Of a DNA stretch of 14,524 nt, positions 14,415 to 14,524 are shown piece by piece. Below the pieces are notes generated by a model. The model searched no databases. It was not told the origin of the DNA and worked only from the letters and a program-made list of their open reading frames with translations. Made by a program: the position numbers and the translations under genes. The stretch's first letter is position 1. Every line of letters begins with the position of its first letter. Origin of the DNA: Collinsella sp. (GTDB taxonomy: Bacteria; Actinomycetota; Coriobacteriia; Coriobacteriales; Coriobacteriaceae); the NCBI GenBank assembly GCA_019419645.1, contig DXZN01000003.1:1-14524 (forward strand), written 5' to 3'.

Positions 14415-14510
14415 ATGCACGAGACAGAGATCAACAACTACCTTGCCGTCATTAAGGTGGTCGGCGTCGGCGGCGGCGGTACCAACGCGGTCAATCGAAT
14501 GATCGAAGAG
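14415..14510 (+). CDS. ftsZ: Cell division GTPase FtsZ, N-terminal fragment
   Basis: FtsZ is the tubulin-like GTPase that polymerises into the Z-ring and organises the divisome. Only the first 32 codons are present. They include VIKVVGVGGGGTNAVNRMIE (12-31), the first beta strand and the start of the nucleotide-binding loop, which is nearly invariant in the family. GGAGGA at 14404-14409 lies five bases before the ATG. After residue 32 the reading frame enters adapter sequence: the family normally continues with Gly, but here the next codons read Leu-Ser-Leu-Ile. The gene is therefore cut by the contig end and not mutated. Its place right after ftsQ, without ftsA, fits Actinobacteria. Confidence 0.97.
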
Positions 14511-14524
14511 CTGTCTCTTATACA
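14511..14524. other. Residual Tn5/Nextera adapter at the contig end
   Basis: The final 14 bases, CTGTCTCTTATACA, are identical to the start of the Tn5 mosaic-end (Nextera) adapter, whose known sequence is CTGTCTCTTATACACATCT. The match begins exactly where FtsZ similarity ends and runs to the last base. This is library adapter that was not trimmed and not part of the genome. Confidence 0.95.

Noticed and set aside
1..14524. Search for insertion sequences, CRISPR repeats, tRNA or rRNA genes, phage or toxin-antitoxin genes
   Set aside because: None seen. Nearly all the sequence is accounted for by conserved dcw genes, with no repeat arrays or transposase motifs.

Overview
This window is a nearly complete division and cell wall (dcw) cluster, with every gene on the + strand. 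The order is mraZ, rsmH, ftsL-like, ftsI, murF, mraY, murD, ftsW, murG, murC, murB, ftsQ, then the first 32 codons of ftsZ. I infer a GC-rich actinobacterium, most likely class Coriobacteriia (Collinsella-like). The reasons are the GC-rich codon use, the lack of ftsA between ftsQ and ftsZ, murB between murC and ftsQ, the lack of murE and ddl, and long basic cytoplasmic tails on the division proteins. The genus is inferred from protein flavour and gene order, not proven by any marker here.

Layout: positions 1-82 are a leader with a GC hairpin and perhaps a -10 element. mraZ and rsmH (83-1503) are the regulator and the 16S rRNA methyltransferase that usually open dcw clusters. ftsL-like and ftsI (1594-3947) encode divisome membrane proteins. 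After a 123-base gap, murF-mraY-murD-ftsW-murG (4071-10569) is packed with gaps of 3-9 bases and one 11-base overlap. After a 97-base gap, murC-murB-ftsQ (10667-14215) follows, with a 44-base murB/ftsQ overlap. A 199-base AT-richer region rich in small dyads precedes ftsZ (14415 onward).

How the genes work together: MurB finishes UDP-MurNAc, MurC adds L-Ala, MurD adds D-Glu and MurF adds D-Ala-D-Ala. The third-residue ligase MurE and the D-Ala-D-Ala ligase Ddl must be encoded elsewhere. MraY loads the product on undecaprenyl phosphate (lipid I) and MurG makes lipid II. FtsW polymerises lipid II and FtsI cross-links it, in a complex organised by FtsQ, the FtsL-like protein and FtsZ.

The last 14 bases (14511-14524) match the start of the Tn5/Nextera mosaic-end adapter exactly. 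FtsZ similarity stops precisely there, so this is a contig end with leftover adapter and not genomic sequence.

I found no mobile element, CRISPR array, RNA gene or wholly new system. The most interesting biology is a set of strongly basic, low-complexity cytoplasmic tails on FtsI, FtsW and FtsQ, including a duplicated short motif in the FtsW tail, in a cluster with no FtsA.
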